From Frateuria terrea (GTDB taxonomy: Bacteria > Pseudomonadota > Gammaproteobacteria > Xanthomonadales > Rhodanobacteraceae), in the NCBI RefSeq assembly GCF_900115705.1, contig NZ_FOXL01000005.1, positions 414,454 through 478,453 on the forward strand: DNA of 64,000 nt, written 5' to 3'. Made by a program: the position numbers and the translations under genes. Each line of letters starts with the position of its first letter. The stretch's first letter is position 1. Of the stretch, positions 44,053 through 52,768 are shown one piece after another. The notes beneath the pieces were generated by a model, which was not told the DNA's origin, ran no database searches, and was given only the letters and a program-made list of their open reading frames with translations.

Positions 44053-45045
44053 TCAGGCCGGCAACGTCTCGGGAAAGCGGATGCTGGCGATGTGCTCGCT
44101 GCCATCGCGGGTCTGCAGCTCCAGCGGCCAGCGGAAGCGTTCGCTGATGCGCTGGGCGATGGCCAGTTCGAAACCGTGTCGGTCGATCGCCGGCGTGGTA
44201 TCCACCCGGTTGGATACGGCCACCGCACCGGGCAGCACGGTGATCACGATGGAGCCATGGTCGGCCTGCTGGCTGGCGTTGCGGATCAGCTGCCAGCACA
44301 ACACCATGAATACGCGCGGCGAGGCATGCAGCGCGAAGCGTGCCGGCTCCTCCAGCTTGAGGTCGACCGAACGTCCCTCGAGCATCTGACGCAGGTCGTC
44401 CATGCCCCGGTGCAACACGTCGTTGACGACGAATTCCTCCTCGCCCGCGCCGACGTCCGACTCGCGCGCCAGGATAAGCAGCGCCTCGATCAGCGCCTCC
44501 ATCTCGCGGGTCGCGCGCTGGATCCGCTTGACCGAACGCACGCCGAACTTGCTGAGCTCGGACTCGTCCGAAAGCATGTCGGCGGACATCTTGATCACCG
44601 TGAGCGGACTACGCAGCTCGTGGCTCGCGTCACGGGTGAAGTTGCGCTCGCGCAGGTTGTAACCGGCAATGCGGCTGGCGAAACCGTGCAGCCCGCGCGC
44701 GAGCGAGACCACGTCCGCATCGGCTTGCCCGGGCAACCGTGTGGGCGCAAGCGCGTCGAGGTCAGGCTGCTCGTCCCAGGCATCGACCACCCGCGCAAGC
44801 CGGCCGACCGGCCGCCACGCTCGCCGGGCCGCCAGCCAGGCCAGTGCACTGAGCACGACGATCAGCACCAGGACCGCTGCCGGTGGCGCCACGTCGTACA
44901 TCCCCAGCGTGACGCAGAGGACCACGCCGAGCAGCTGCAGGCCAAAGATGAGCGCGAGCCGGCGGTGGAATCCGCCAGCCCGTCTCTGTACTTTGCCCTG
45001 CTCCCTTGGCAATCCCCTGTCCATGCCTGTCGTTGCGATGCTCAC
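44053..45045 (-). CDS. Sensor histidine kinase with degenerate ATP-binding domain
   Basis: A 330-residue kinase with two N-terminal helices and almost no periplasmic loop (about 32-75), a HAMP-like linker, and a HisKA domain with phospho-acceptor H142 in DASHELRSPLTVI. The ATPase domain has an N-box-like QLIRNASQQ, but I do not find the expected DxGxG (G1) motif; the equivalent region reads DTTPAIDRHGFELAIAQRI. The short sensor part suggests an intramembrane signal. The GTG start lies 9 bases after the response-regulator stop. Confidence 0.82.
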   Translation of the reverse strand: MSIATTGMDRGLPREQGKVQRRAGGFHRRLALIFGLQLLGVVLCVTLGMYDVAPPAAVLVLIVVLSALAWLAARRAWRPVGRLARVVDAWDEQPDLDALAPTRLPGQADADVVSLARGLHGFASRIAGYNLRERNFTRDASHELRSPLTVIKMSADMLSDESELSKFGVRSVKRIQRATREMEALIEALLILARESDVGAGEEEFVVNDVLHRGMDDLRQMLEGRSVDLKLEEPARFALHASPRVFMVLCWQLIRNASQQADHGSIVITVLPGAVAVSNRVDTTPAIDRHGFELAIAQRISERFRWPLELQTRDGSEHIASIRFPETLPA

Positions 45046-45054
45046 CCCGCTCGA

Positions 45055-45780
45055 TCAGGCGGTGGCCGTCGCCACTTCCGTTTCAAGATCGGCAAGGCGG
45101 TAGCCCGCCGAATGAATCGTGTGCAGCAACGGGCGGTCGAACGGCTTGTCGATCACGCGACGCAGGTTGTACAGATGCGAGCGCAGGGTGTCCGAGTCCG
45201 GGAGGGTGTCACCCCAGATCTCGCGCTCGATGTCGCGCCGGCTGACTACGCGGGGCGATTCGCGCATCAGGATGGCCAGCAGCTTCAGGCCGATCGGCGA
45301 CACGGTGAGTTCCTGCCCGCTGCGGGTCAGCCGCAACGTGGCGGTGTCCAGCGTCATGTCGCCGACGGTCAGCACCTCGGAGGACACCTGGCGGCGATCC
45401 CGACGAATCAGCGCGCGCAGGCGTGCCTCGAGTTCGCGGACCTCGAACGGCTTGACCAGGTAGTCGTCAGCGCCGGCCTCAAGGCCGATGAGCTTGTCCT
45501 CGAGCGTGTCGCGCGCGGTCAGCATCAGCACCGGGGTGGATTTCTTGGCGTCCTTGCGCAGCTTGCGGCAGACGTCCAGGCCATCCATGCCCGGCAGCAT
45601 CAGGTCCAGCACGATGACGTCGTAACTGTTGGAGACCGCCAAGTGCAGGCCGCTGACACCGTCGGCGGCATAGTCCACCGAGTAACCCCGGCGCTCCAGG
45701 AATTCCCCAACCATTTCAGCAATTTGCCGATTGCCCTCGACCAGCAGGATCAAGCCGGACTGTTCATCTCGCAGGCTCAT
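45055..45780 (-). CDS. OmpR/PhoB-family response regulator with altered acidic pocket
   Basis: A 241-residue regulator: receiver domain with phospho-acceptor D59 (VLDLMLPG), Thr in MLTARD and Lys in YLVKPF, then an OmpR-type winged-helix DNA-binding domain (SPIGLKLLAILM ... SHLYNLRRVIDKP). The conserved acidic pair that binds Mg2+ reads VEGN (E15, G16) rather than VEDN/VDD, so one acidic residue is missing. ATG 45780 has a strong GGAGGGACC site. Co-transcribed with the downstream kinase. Confidence 0.9.
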   Translation of the reverse strand: MSLRDEQSGLILLVEGNRQIAEMVGEFLERRGYSVDYAADGVSGLHLAVSNSYDVIVLDLMLPGMDGLDVCRKLRKDAKKSTPVLMLTARDTLEDKLIGLEAGADDYLVKPFEVRELEARLRALIRRDRRQVSSEVLTVGDMTLDTATLRLTRSGQELTVSPIGLKLLAILMRESPRVVSRRDIEREIWGDTLPDSDTLRSHLYNLRRVIDKPFDRPLLHTIHSAGYRLADLETEVATATA

Positions 45781-45799
45781 GGTCCCTCCATTGCGGGTG

Positions 45800-45813
45800 T
45801 TCACAAATGTGAA
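45800..45813. promoter_or_regulatory. Palindrome upstream of the response regulator
   Basis: TTCACAAATGTGAA, a perfect 14-base palindrome, lies 20 bases before the regulator start. It may be an operator for autoregulation. No other copy was noticed in the window, and the binding protein is unknown. Confidence 0.5.
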
Positions 45814-45909
45814 GAGCTAACGATGGGCCGGGTGAGAGCAACGTGAATTTTCGAAGGCGCGATTCAAAATGTGTTCTGGCGCCCACTCGGCCGCTGCGGT
45901 GAAACCCCT

Positions 45910-46527
45910 CTACTGCAGCAATGGAACCAGCTTCGACCATACCGTCGAAAACACCACCGGTTCGCCCGCAGCCGTGGGATGCAGGCCGTCATCCTGCATG
46001 CGCGAGGGATCCAGCGCGACGCCCTCCAACAGGAAGGGCACCAGCGCGGTCTGCTTGCGCCGTGCAAGGTCGGCATAGACCGCGCGAAGGGCGTCCCGGT
46101 AGCGCGGGCCATAGTTCACCGGCAACTCGATGCCGAGCAACAGCACCTTGGCATGCGCCTGCCGGGCCATGTCGATCATCGCTGCGAGGTTGTCTTTCAT
46201 CGCATCCAGCGGAAGTCCGCGCAGGCCGTCGTTGGCGCCCAGTTCCAGCACCAGCACCGCCGGCCGGTAGGTCTTGAGCAGTCCGGGCAGATGACGGCGG
46301 CCGCTCAGCGTCGTTTCGCCGCTGATGCTGGCATTGACCACGCGCCAGGGCGGCTCCATCTTGCCCAGACGCAATTCCAGCAGATGTACCCAGCCCGCGT
46401 CCGCGGCAATGTTGTGCGCGGCCGAGAGTGAATCACCCAGTACCAGCACCGTCTTCGGCGTGGCCGCCTGCGAGGCGCCACTCCAGCCGATCAACAGCAC
46501 CGTCAGCAGCCCAAGGAATCGACGCAT
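45910..46527 (-). CDS. tesA: TesA-type periplasmic lysophospholipase/thioesterase/esterase
   Basis: SGNH hydrolase of 205 residues with a signal peptide (MRRFLGLLTVLLIGW...SQA), nucleophile S33 in LVLGDSLSA, block II in SISGETT, LELGANDGLRG and C-terminal Asp/His in DDGLHPT. It hydrolyses acyl thioesters, lysophospholipids or esters in the periplasm. The start codon overlaps the divergent ybbA start on the other strand by two bases (CATG), so each promoter must lie inside the other gene. Confidence 0.92.
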   Translation of the reverse strand: MRRFLGLLTVLLIGWSGASQAATPKTVLVLGDSLSAAHNIAADAGWVHLLELRLGKMEPPWRVVNASISGETTLSGRRHLPGLLKTYRPAVLVLELGANDGLRGLPLDAMKDNLAAMIDMARQAHAKVLLLGIELPVNYGPRYRDALRAVYADLARRKQTALVPFLLEGVALDPSRMQDDGLHPTAAGEPVVFSTVWSKLVPLLQ

Positions 46528-47221
46528 GAGCGAACCTTCCCAACCTCTTCTGGAGGCCCGCGATGTTAGCAAGACCGTCCGCGGCCCCGAGGGGAGGCTG
46601 GACATCCTCGCCGGCGTGAGCCTTGCGGTGCACGCGGGCGAGAGTTTCGCCATCGTCGGCGCCTCGGGTTCGGGCAAGACGACCCTGCTTGGCCTGCTGG
46701 CCGGGCTGGACGTGCCCAGCGCGGGCTCCATCCACCTGGGCGGGCATGCGCTGGAGGCGATGGACGAGGAAGCCCGTGCGGACCTGCGCCGGCGGATGGT
46801 GGGCTTCGTCTTCCAGTCCTTCCACCTGCTGCCCGCGCTCACCGCCGAGGAAAACGTGATGCTGCCGCTGGAGCTGGAAGGCCGCGACGACGCGCGCGCC
46901 CGCGCGCATGAAGCCCTCGAGGCGGTCGGCCTGGGTGCGCGCCGGCGCCACCATCCCGCGCAGCTTTCCGGCGGCGAGCAGCAGCGCGTGGCAATCGCAC
47001 GCGCCTATGTACACGGCCCGCACGTGCTGTTCGCCGACGAACCCACCGGCAACCTCGACCAGCGCACCGGCCGGCACGTCGCCGACCTGCTGTTCGCGCT
47101 CAACCGCGACCACCGCACCACGCTGGTTCTGGTCACCCATGACGCCACGCTCGCCGCCCGTTGCTCACGTGGCGTCGAGCTGATCGAAGGGCGGCTCGCC
47201 GCGCCGGCGGTCGCCCCATGA
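46526..47221 (+). CDS. ybbA: ABC transporter ATPase YbbA
   Basis: A 231-residue ATPase of the LolD/MacB type: Walker A GASGSGKTT, Q-loop FVFQSFHLLP, signature LSGGEQQRVAIARA, Walker B VLFADEPTGNLD and VTHD. It pairs with the YbbP permease 28 bases downstream; together they form a mechanotransmission-type transporter beside tesA. The divergent tesA/ybbA-ybbP order is the same as in Escherichia coli. Substrate unknown. Confidence 0.93.
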   Translation: MSEPSQPLLEARDVSKTVRGPEGRLDILAGVSLAVHAGESFAIVGASGSGKTTLLGLLAGLDVPSAGSIHLGGHALEAMDEEARADLRRRMVGFVFQSFHLLPALTAEENVMLPLELEGRDDARARAHEALEAVGLGARRRHHPAQLSGGEQQRVAIARAYVHGPHVLFADEPTGNLDQRTGRHVADLLFALNRDHRTTLVLVTHDATLAARCSRGVELIEGRLAAPAVAP

Positions 47222-47249
47222 TCGGCCAGCCGCGCGCAGGGAACGCCGC

Positions 47250-49730
47250 ATGAAGCTGCTCCGCCTCGCCCTGCGTACCCTGCGCCGCGAGTGGCACCTG
47301 GCCGAACTGCGCACGCTCGCCGCCTCGCTGCTGCTGGCCGTGGTCGCCCTCGGCGTGGTGGCGACGCTTGCCAGCCGAGTCGAGCGCGGCCTGCTCGCCA
47401 GCGCCGCGGAACTGATCGGTGGCGACGCCGGGCTGTCCGCGCCACAGGCGCTGCCCCAGGCCTATGCAGACGAGGCCCGCCGGCGGGAACTGGCGGTAAC
47501 CCGCAGTGCCCGCTTTCCCAGCGTGGCCTTCGCCGGAGAACGCGGCCAGCTACTCGACGTCGATGCCGTCGATCGCGCCTGGCCGCTGCGCGGCGTGCTG
47601 GAGCTGGCAGCCCACGGCAGTTCCACGATCGGTCACGGCCCGGCTCCCGGCACCGTCTATCTGGACCACCGTGCACTGGTCGCCCTTGGCCTAGCGGTAG
47701 GCCAACGCGTGCAGGTTGGAGGCCAGCAACTCACCATCGCCGCGGAACTGGTACGCGAACCCGACGGTGGCGAACTGGTGGCGATGGCGCCGCGCGCGGT
47801 GATGAACCTGGCCGATGCGCAGCGCGCAGGCCTGCTCGGCGTGGGTAGTCGCGCGGGGCACCAGCTGCTGGTCGCCGGTGCACCCGCCGCGGTCGATGGC
47901 TGGCTCGCCTGGGCCAAGGCCCACCCGCTGCCGCAGGGCGCCAGGCTCGTCACCACGGAACAGACCCAGGAGCGCATGCGTAGTGCGTTCGACCGTGCCG
48001 GCGCCTTCCTGCGCCTGACCGCGCTGCTGTCGGCGCTGCTCGCGGGCGTGGCGATCGCGCTGGCCGCGCAACGGTATGCGCGGCGCAAGACGCCGGAAAT
48101 CGCCCTGCTGCGCGCGTTGGGCACCGCACGCGGACGCGTGATCGGGCTGCTGGTGGCGACACTGGCCGCCCTTGCAGTCCCGATGGCATTGCTCGGCGTA
48201 CTGCTTGCCTTGGGTGTGGCTGAGGGCGCATGGCGCCTTGCCGGCACGCAGCTCGTCCACGTACCCACCACCCTGCCTCTGCTTCCAGCCCTGGGGGCGG
48301 CGGCCATGGGGCTTGCGGTGCTTGCCGGCTTCGCGTTGCCGCCCTTGGCGCGGCTGGCCGAGGTACCGCCGGTTGCGGTGTTCCGGGCGAGCATGGTGCG
48401 CCGCATGCGCCGGGTGGACACGCTCTACCTGGTGCCCGCGCTCGTCGCGCTGGCGTTGATCTGGAGCCAGAGCGGCTCGGCGAAGCTCGCCGGCATCCTT
48501 GCCGCCAGCCTGCTCGGCGTGGCGGTGGTCGCCGCGTTGCTCGCGCTGTTGCTGCTATGGCTGGCCCGGCGCATCGCACCCGGCGCGCATCCGGCCCTGC
48601 GGCTGGGCCTGGCCGCGTTGGCGCGGCGGCGGGCCTTGAGCACGGTGCAGGCCACCGCACTGAGCCTGGGCCTGGTCGCGCTGCTGCTGCTCGCGGTGGT
48701 TGCACCGGCGCTACTGGATGGCTGGCGTCGCGAGTTACCGGCGGACACACCCAACTGGTTTGCGCTCAACCTGCAGGACGATCAGCGCGCGGACTTCACC
48801 CAACGACTCCAGCAGCTGGGGGCACGCGAGCTCAACATGCTGCCGCTGGCGATGGGCAAGCTCACCTCAATCAACGGCACGCCGGTCGACCGCCTGCATT
48901 TCGCCGACCCGCGCGCGAAGGATTGGGTCGATCGTCAGCTGCGCCTGTCCTGGACCGGGACGCTGCCGCCCTCCAACCGCGTGATCGCCGGCCAGTGGGT
49001 GGGGGCGCAGCCACCGCGTGCGGAGGTCTCGATCGATACCATGTGGCGCGACATGTTCGGGCTGAAGCTCGGCGACCGCATGCGCTTCGACGTGGGCGAG
49101 GGCACGCTGGACGCCACCGTGGCAAGCGTGCGCCAGGTCGACTGGAGTTCATTCCGGGTCAACTTCTTCCTGCTGCTGGACCCGGCCCATGCGAGCGGAT
49201 TGCCGCATACCTGGCTGGCCAGTTTCTACCTGCCGCGCGGGCACGCCGAAGCGCTGGCCCAGCTGTCGCGCGACTACGGTAACCTGAGCCTGGTCGACGT
49301 CGATGCACTGCTCGACCGGGTGCGCGAGATCGTCGGGCAGGTTGGCGGCGCCGTGCGCTGGGTGCTCGCCTTCAGCCTGCTCGCCGGTGCGCTGGTGCTG
49401 GCCGCGGCGCTGGCCACCAGCGCGGCCGAACGCCGGCATGAGGCCGCGCTGCTGCGCACGCTGGGCGCACGCCGCGGACAGCTGCGGCTGGCGGCGGCCT
49501 GCGAGTTCGCCCTGCTGGGCCTGATTGCCGGCCTCACCTCCGCGCTGGGCGCCGCCGGCGCAGGCTGGTGGCTGGGCCGCGCCGTGTTCCGTCTGGACGG
49601 GTTCATGCCGCCCCTGGCGCCGCTGGCAGGCGCCGCGTTGCTTTCCGCCGTCGTGATCATGCTGCTGGGCCTGGCCGGTACCCGGCGGGTCACACGCACC
49701 TCGCCGATGCGGCTGTTGCGGGAGCAGTGA
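47250..49730 (+). CDS. ybbP: FtsX-like permease YbbP
   Basis: An 826-residue membrane protein with one N-terminal helix, a large periplasmic domain (about 50-250), a first FtsX domain (about 255-390, with LLRALGTARGRVIGL), a second membrane cluster (390-490), a second periplasmic domain and a terminal FtsX domain (about 705-826, with LLRTLGARRGQLRL). The repeated LLRxLGxxRG motif after each helix is the coupling segment of MacB-superfamily permeases. It works with YbbA; probably extracts or releases a lipid or lipoprotein-like substrate. Confidence 0.9.
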   Translation: MKLLRLALRTLRREWHLAELRTLAASLLLAVVALGVVATLASRVERGLLASAAELIGGDAGLSAPQALPQAYADEARRRELAVTRSARFPSVAFAGERGQLLDVDAVDRAWPLRGVLELAAHGSSTIGHGPAPGTVYLDHRALVALGLAVGQRVQVGGQQLTIAAELVREPDGGELVAMAPRAVMNLADAQRAGLLGVGSRAGHQLLVAGAPAAVDGWLAWAKAHPLPQGARLVTTEQTQERMRSAFDRAGAFLRLTALLSALLAGVAIALAAQRYARRKTPEIALLRALGTARGRVIGLLVATLAALAVPMALLGVLLALGVAEGAWRLAGTQLVHVPTTLPLLPALGAAAMGLAVLAGFALPPLARLAEVPPVAVFRASMVRRMRRVDTLYLVPALVALALIWSQSGSAKLAGILAASLLGVAVVAALLALLLLWLARRIAPGAHPALRLGLAALARRRALSTVQATALSLGLVALLLLAVVAPALLDGWRRELPADTPNWFALNLQDDQRADFTQRLQQLGARELNMLPLAMGKLTSINGTPVDRLHFADPRAKDWVDRQLRLSWTGTLPPSNRVIAGQWVGAQPPRAEVSIDTMWRDMFGLKLGDRMRFDVGEGTLDATVASVRQVDWSSFRVNFFLLLDPAHASGLPHTWLASFYLPRGHAEALAQLSRDYGNLSLVDVDALLDRVREIVGQVGGAVRWVLAFSLLAGALVLAAALATSAAERRHEAALLRTLGARRGQLRLAAACEFALLGLIAGLTSALGAAGAGWWLGRAVFRLDGFMPPLAPLAGAALLSAVVIMLLGLAGTRRVTRTSPMRLLREQ

Positions 49731-49770
49731 ATCGATCCCAGACTGGCGCCTTCTCACGGAGGGCACCTGC

Positions 49771-50001
49771 ATGGGCAACGACCAGAAACCCGCATCCGAC
49801 CCGAACCGCCGCGACATGGCTTCCGGCCTGAGCGTGGGCATGGGCTCTGGCATCGCCATTGGCGTCGGCATAGGCCTGGCACTGCACAATCTCGCGCTCG
49901 GCATCGCCATCGGCATCGTCATGGGCGCAGGCCTGGGCAATTGCATCGGTGCAGCACGCATCCGCGCACGCAAGCGCAAGGATCCGCCGCAGCAAGGCTG
50001 A
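49771..50001 (+). CDS. Small glycine-zipper membrane protein
   Basis: A 76-residue protein of no recognised family. A charged N terminus is followed by two hydrophobic glycine-rich stretches (about 19-38 and 43-62) with repeated GxGxxxG/GxxxG spacing (GMGSGIAIGVGIG, AIGIVMGAGLG), then a basic tail (RIRARKRKD). It has a good CGGAGGG ribosome binding site 8 bases before the ATG, which supports a real gene. A bitopic or hairpin membrane protein that self-associates is likely. Confidence 0.6.
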   Translation: MGNDQKPASDPNRRDMASGLSVGMGSGIAIGVGIGLALHNLALGIAIGIVMGAGLGNCIGAARIRARKRKDPPQQG

Positions 50002-50029
50002 CCGCTTTGGCGGATGTCTGGAGGAAACC

Positions 50030-50650
50030 GTGTACACGCTTTACTACTCACCCGGCAGCGCCAGCATGGTGGTGCACCTGGCGCTGCTGGAAGCCGGCGC
50101 GCCGCATGAACTGGAGCTGGTCGACCTCGACGCCGGCGCGCAGCGGGCGGCGGCTTACCTCAAGCTCAACCCGCGCGGCGTGGTGCCGACCCTGGTGGTC
50201 GATGGCCAGCCATGGGCCGAGTCGGCCGCGCTGCTGATGCTGCTGGCCGAGCGACATCCGGACTCGCCGCTGGCCCCGCCGCCAGGCACGCCCGAGCGGG
50301 CGGCCTGGTACCAGTGGATCGTCTATCTCAGCAACACGCTGATGTCCGCCTTCCGTCTATGGTTCTACCCCCAGGACCTGGACGACACGCCGGCCGTGCG
50401 CGCGGCGCTGCAGCGGCGGATCGAGGGCGTGTGGGATTTCCTCGATGCAAACCTGGCCGCGCAAGGGCCCTACCTCCTGGGCGAGCGCTTTTCCGGCGCC
50501 GACCTGCTGCTGACCATGCTAATGCGCTGGTCGCGCAACATGCCGCGTCCGGCTACCGGGTGGCCCGCGCTCAAGCGGCTGGCGGACCTGGTGCGCGCGC
50601 GCCGGAGCTGGCAGCGCCTGTACGAGGTCGAAGGCCTGCGCGAGTGGTAG
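50030..50650 (+). CDS. Glutathione S-transferase
   Basis: A 206-residue GST. The N-terminal thioredoxin-like domain has YTLYYSPGSASMVVHLALLE (catalytic Ser in the first helix) and NPRGVVPTLVVDGQPWAESAA, with the cis-Pro and the glutathione-binding Glu-Ser. The C-terminal helical domain shows LLGERFSGADLLLTML. It starts at a GTG preceded by an excellent GGAGGAAACC site. Substrate is not predictable. Confidence 0.88.
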   Translation: MYTLYYSPGSASMVVHLALLEAGAPHELELVDLDAGAQRAAAYLKLNPRGVVPTLVVDGQPWAESAALLMLLAERHPDSPLAPPPGTPERAAWYQWIVYLSNTLMSAFRLWFYPQDLDDTPAVRAALQRRIEGVWDFLDANLAAQGPYLLGERFSGADLLLTMLMRWSRNMPRPATGWPALKRLADLVRARRSWQRLYEVEGLREW

Positions 50651-50669
50651 CGCTGCCGAAGTACGGCCG

Positions 50670-51788
50670 ATGACCGCACGCCGCTGGAAGGAACGGCTCA
50701 AGGCAGAATGGCTGCTGCTGGCCTTCACCCTGCTCACGCTGGTGCTGGGATGGGTCGACCCGCAACCCGCGGCATCCTGGCAGCGTTGGCTGCAGGCGCC
50801 GACGCTGGCCGGCCTGGCCGGCCTGATGATCGCAATCCAGGGCATCCGCGACAGTGCGCTGGTACAGCACGCCGCCGCCGCGCTGGCCGCGCGCACCCAC
50901 TCTTTGCGGACGCTGGGACTGCTTCTGGTCGCTTCCGCCGCGCTGTTGTCCATGATCCTGACCAACGACGTCAGCCTGTTCGTGCTGGTGCCGCTGACGG
51001 TGGCCATCGGCGGCCTTTCCAACCTGCCGGTACTGCGCATGGTGGTGCTGGAGGCGCTCGCGGTGAACGCCGGCTCGACACTCAGCCCGATCGGCAACCC
51101 GCAGAACCTCTTGCTGTGGCAGCACGGGCAGTTGCCGTTCCTGAGCTTCGCCTGGGCCCTGCTCCCGGCGGCCGCGGTGATGTTCGTACTGGTGGCGATG
51201 CTGGCCTGGGCCTGGATTCCACGCGAACGGGTGACGCTGGCGCCCGATACGCTGGACCACCAACCCGTGGCCGCCGGCCTGGCGATCCTGTCGGTCGCGA
51301 TGCTGGTAGCGATGGTGATGTCGATGGAATATGGCCACGCGGCTTACGGCGCGGGCCTGTTGCTGCTGGTGTTCGCGCTGGGATCGCCGCGCAGCCTGGC
51401 GCGGGTGGATTGGCTGCTGTTGCTCACCTTCGTCGCGATCTTCCTCGGGCTGGGCCACCTGGCCGAGCTGCCGCAGGTGCAGGCGGGGCTGGATCGGCTG
51501 GATCTGGGCAGTCCGCTCAGGCTCTACCTGGCCGGTATCCTGGCCTCGCAGGTGATCAGCAACGTGCCGGCGACGGTGCTGCTGCTGGAGCGGGCGCACG
51601 ACCCCATCGCACTGGCCGTAGCGGTGAACGTGGGCGGCTTCGGCGTGGCGATCGGCTCACTGGCCAATCTCATCGCGCTGCGGCTGGCACGCCAGCCGCA
51701 CGGCTTGCGTGAGCTGCACCGGGTGTCGATCCCGTTCCTGCTGGTGTGCGCGCCGCTGGTGTACCTGGCGTGGCGTTGGCTGGGCTAA
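50670..51788 (+). CDS. SLC13/ArsB-NhaD superfamily anion permease
   Basis: A 372-residue transporter with ten or so hydrophobic segments. The two diagnostic hairpin signatures are present: LTNDVSLFVLVPLT with NAGSTLSPIGNPQNLLLW in the first half, and SNVPATVLLLE in the second half. It belongs to the ion-transporter superfamily that moves dicarboxylates, arsenite or sodium. It is short for SLC13 proper (usually over 430). No arsenic-resistance genes are nearby, so arsenite is not favoured. Confidence 0.8.
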   Translation: MTARRWKERLKAEWLLLAFTLLTLVLGWVDPQPAASWQRWLQAPTLAGLAGLMIAIQGIRDSALVQHAAAALAARTHSLRTLGLLLVASAALLSMILTNDVSLFVLVPLTVAIGGLSNLPVLRMVVLEALAVNAGSTLSPIGNPQNLLLWQHGQLPFLSFAWALLPAAAVMFVLVAMLAWAWIPRERVTLAPDTLDHQPVAAGLAILSVAMLVAMVMSMEYGHAAYGAGLLLLVFALGSPRSLARVDWLLLLTFVAIFLGLGHLAELPQVQAGLDRLDLGSPLRLYLAGILASQVISNVPATVLLLERAHDPIALAVAVNVGGFGVAIGSLANLIALRLARQPHGLRELHRVSIPFLLVCAPLVYLAWRWLG

Positions 51789-51796
51789 GGAGCGGC

Positions 51797-51880
51797 CCCT
51801 TCCGCAAAGCGGAGCTCCTGCGGGAACGCGGCTGTGCGCGACGAGGTGTCACGATGGTCGCGCACAGCGGCGCTTCTACC
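51797..51880. repeat. REP-like intergenic palindrome
   Basis: GCTGTGCGCGAC (51831-51842) and GTCGCGCACAGC (51857-51868) form a perfect 12-bp stem with a 14-base loop. Outer arms include GGAGCGGC near 51790 and GCGCTTCTACC near 51870, resembling the 'GGAGCG...CGCTTCTAC' elements scattered between genes in this family. Located between two converging genes, where it can also act as a transcription barrier. Confidence 0.6.
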
Positions 51881-51884
51881 GGAT

Positions 51885-52652
51885 TCAATCGTCGTCGCGC
51901 GGCACGTCCACCTTGCCCTTGACGCCGCTGTGGCTCACATCGCCGCTGCCCTTGGCGCCGACGCTGAGGTCACCGCCCACCCCGTCGACGTCGAGGTCGC
52001 CCGAGCCCAGCGATTCGGCACGCACGCTGCCGCGCACGTCGCGCAGGCGCACGTCGCCCGAGCCGATGCTGCCCACCCGGGCATCGCCGTTCACGCCGGT
52101 GACGTTGAGATCCCCCGAACCGACCGAGCCGGCCTCCAGGCTGCCCACGTCGTTCGCCTCGATGTCGCCGGATCCGACGCTGGTGGCGAAACGGCCCGAC
52201 ACGTTGCGCACGTGCAGGTCGCCCGAGCCGACGTGGCTGTCCAGCGCGCGCACGCCGCTGACCTCGGCATCGCCCGAGCCGACGTCCACCGACAGTGGCA
52301 GGCTGGCTGGCATCTGCACGGTCACCTCCAGCTCGGTATCGCCGCCGCCGAACAGCTGGAAGCCGCGCCCGTCGCCGAGCCCGAGAATCAGCTGGTCGCC
52401 CTCGCGGCGCTGGGTGACCACCAGACGGTCGAGCAGGTCGCGGTCGGAAGCGCAGGCGCGGCCGGTCACGTCGAGCTTGCGCGCGTCGGTGCGACCGGTC
52501 ACGTGCAGGTCGTAGCTGTTGACCTCGATCTGCACGGCGCGCACGCCGGCCAGGTCCAGGCTCATGTTGCGCGGCGCCTCAAAGGCACAGCGGTCGGCGG
52601 CATGCCCGGCGAGCGGCACGAGCAACAGCAGGGAAGCAAGGATGGGACGCAT
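51885..52652 (-). CDS. Secreted GIN/DUF2807-like protein with seven GSGD repeats
   Basis: A 255-residue protein with a signal peptide (MRPILASLLLLVPLAGHA) and two segments. The N-terminal 120 residues are beta-rich. The C-terminal half carries seven GSGD motifs at residues 125, 142, 160, 178, 197, 216 and 235, spaced 17-19 residues, each followed by an alternating hydrophobic strand. This is the pattern of a right-handed beta-solenoid of the head-GIN/DUF2807 kind. Function unknown; an envelope-associated adhesin or scaffold is possible. GCGGAG site before the ATG. Confidence 0.75.
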   Translation of the reverse strand: MRPILASLLLLVPLAGHAADRCAFEAPRNMSLDLAGVRAVQIEVNSYDLHVTGRTDARKLDVTGRACASDRDLLDRLVVTQRREGDQLILGLGDGRGFQLFGGGDTELEVTVQMPASLPLSVDVGSGDAEVSGVRALDSHVGSGDLHVRNVSGRFATSVGSGDIEANDVGSLEAGSVGSGDLNVTGVNGDARVGSIGSGDVRLRDVRGSVRAESLGSGDLDVDGVGGDLSVGAKGSGDVSHSGVKGKVDVPRDDD

Positions 52653-52768
52653 GAGAACTCCGCTTGGCTGAATGGACTCCCCTAGGATGCATCCGGCGCA
52701 CGCAGGGTTGAAGTCAACCCGGCGAACGGGGTCGCGTTTTCCGGAACACCCGTCCGACGGAGTCCGTC

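Noticed and set aside
50670-51788. Arsenite efflux pump ArsB
   Set aside because: Only superfamily motifs are shared; no arsR, arsC or related gene is adjacent.
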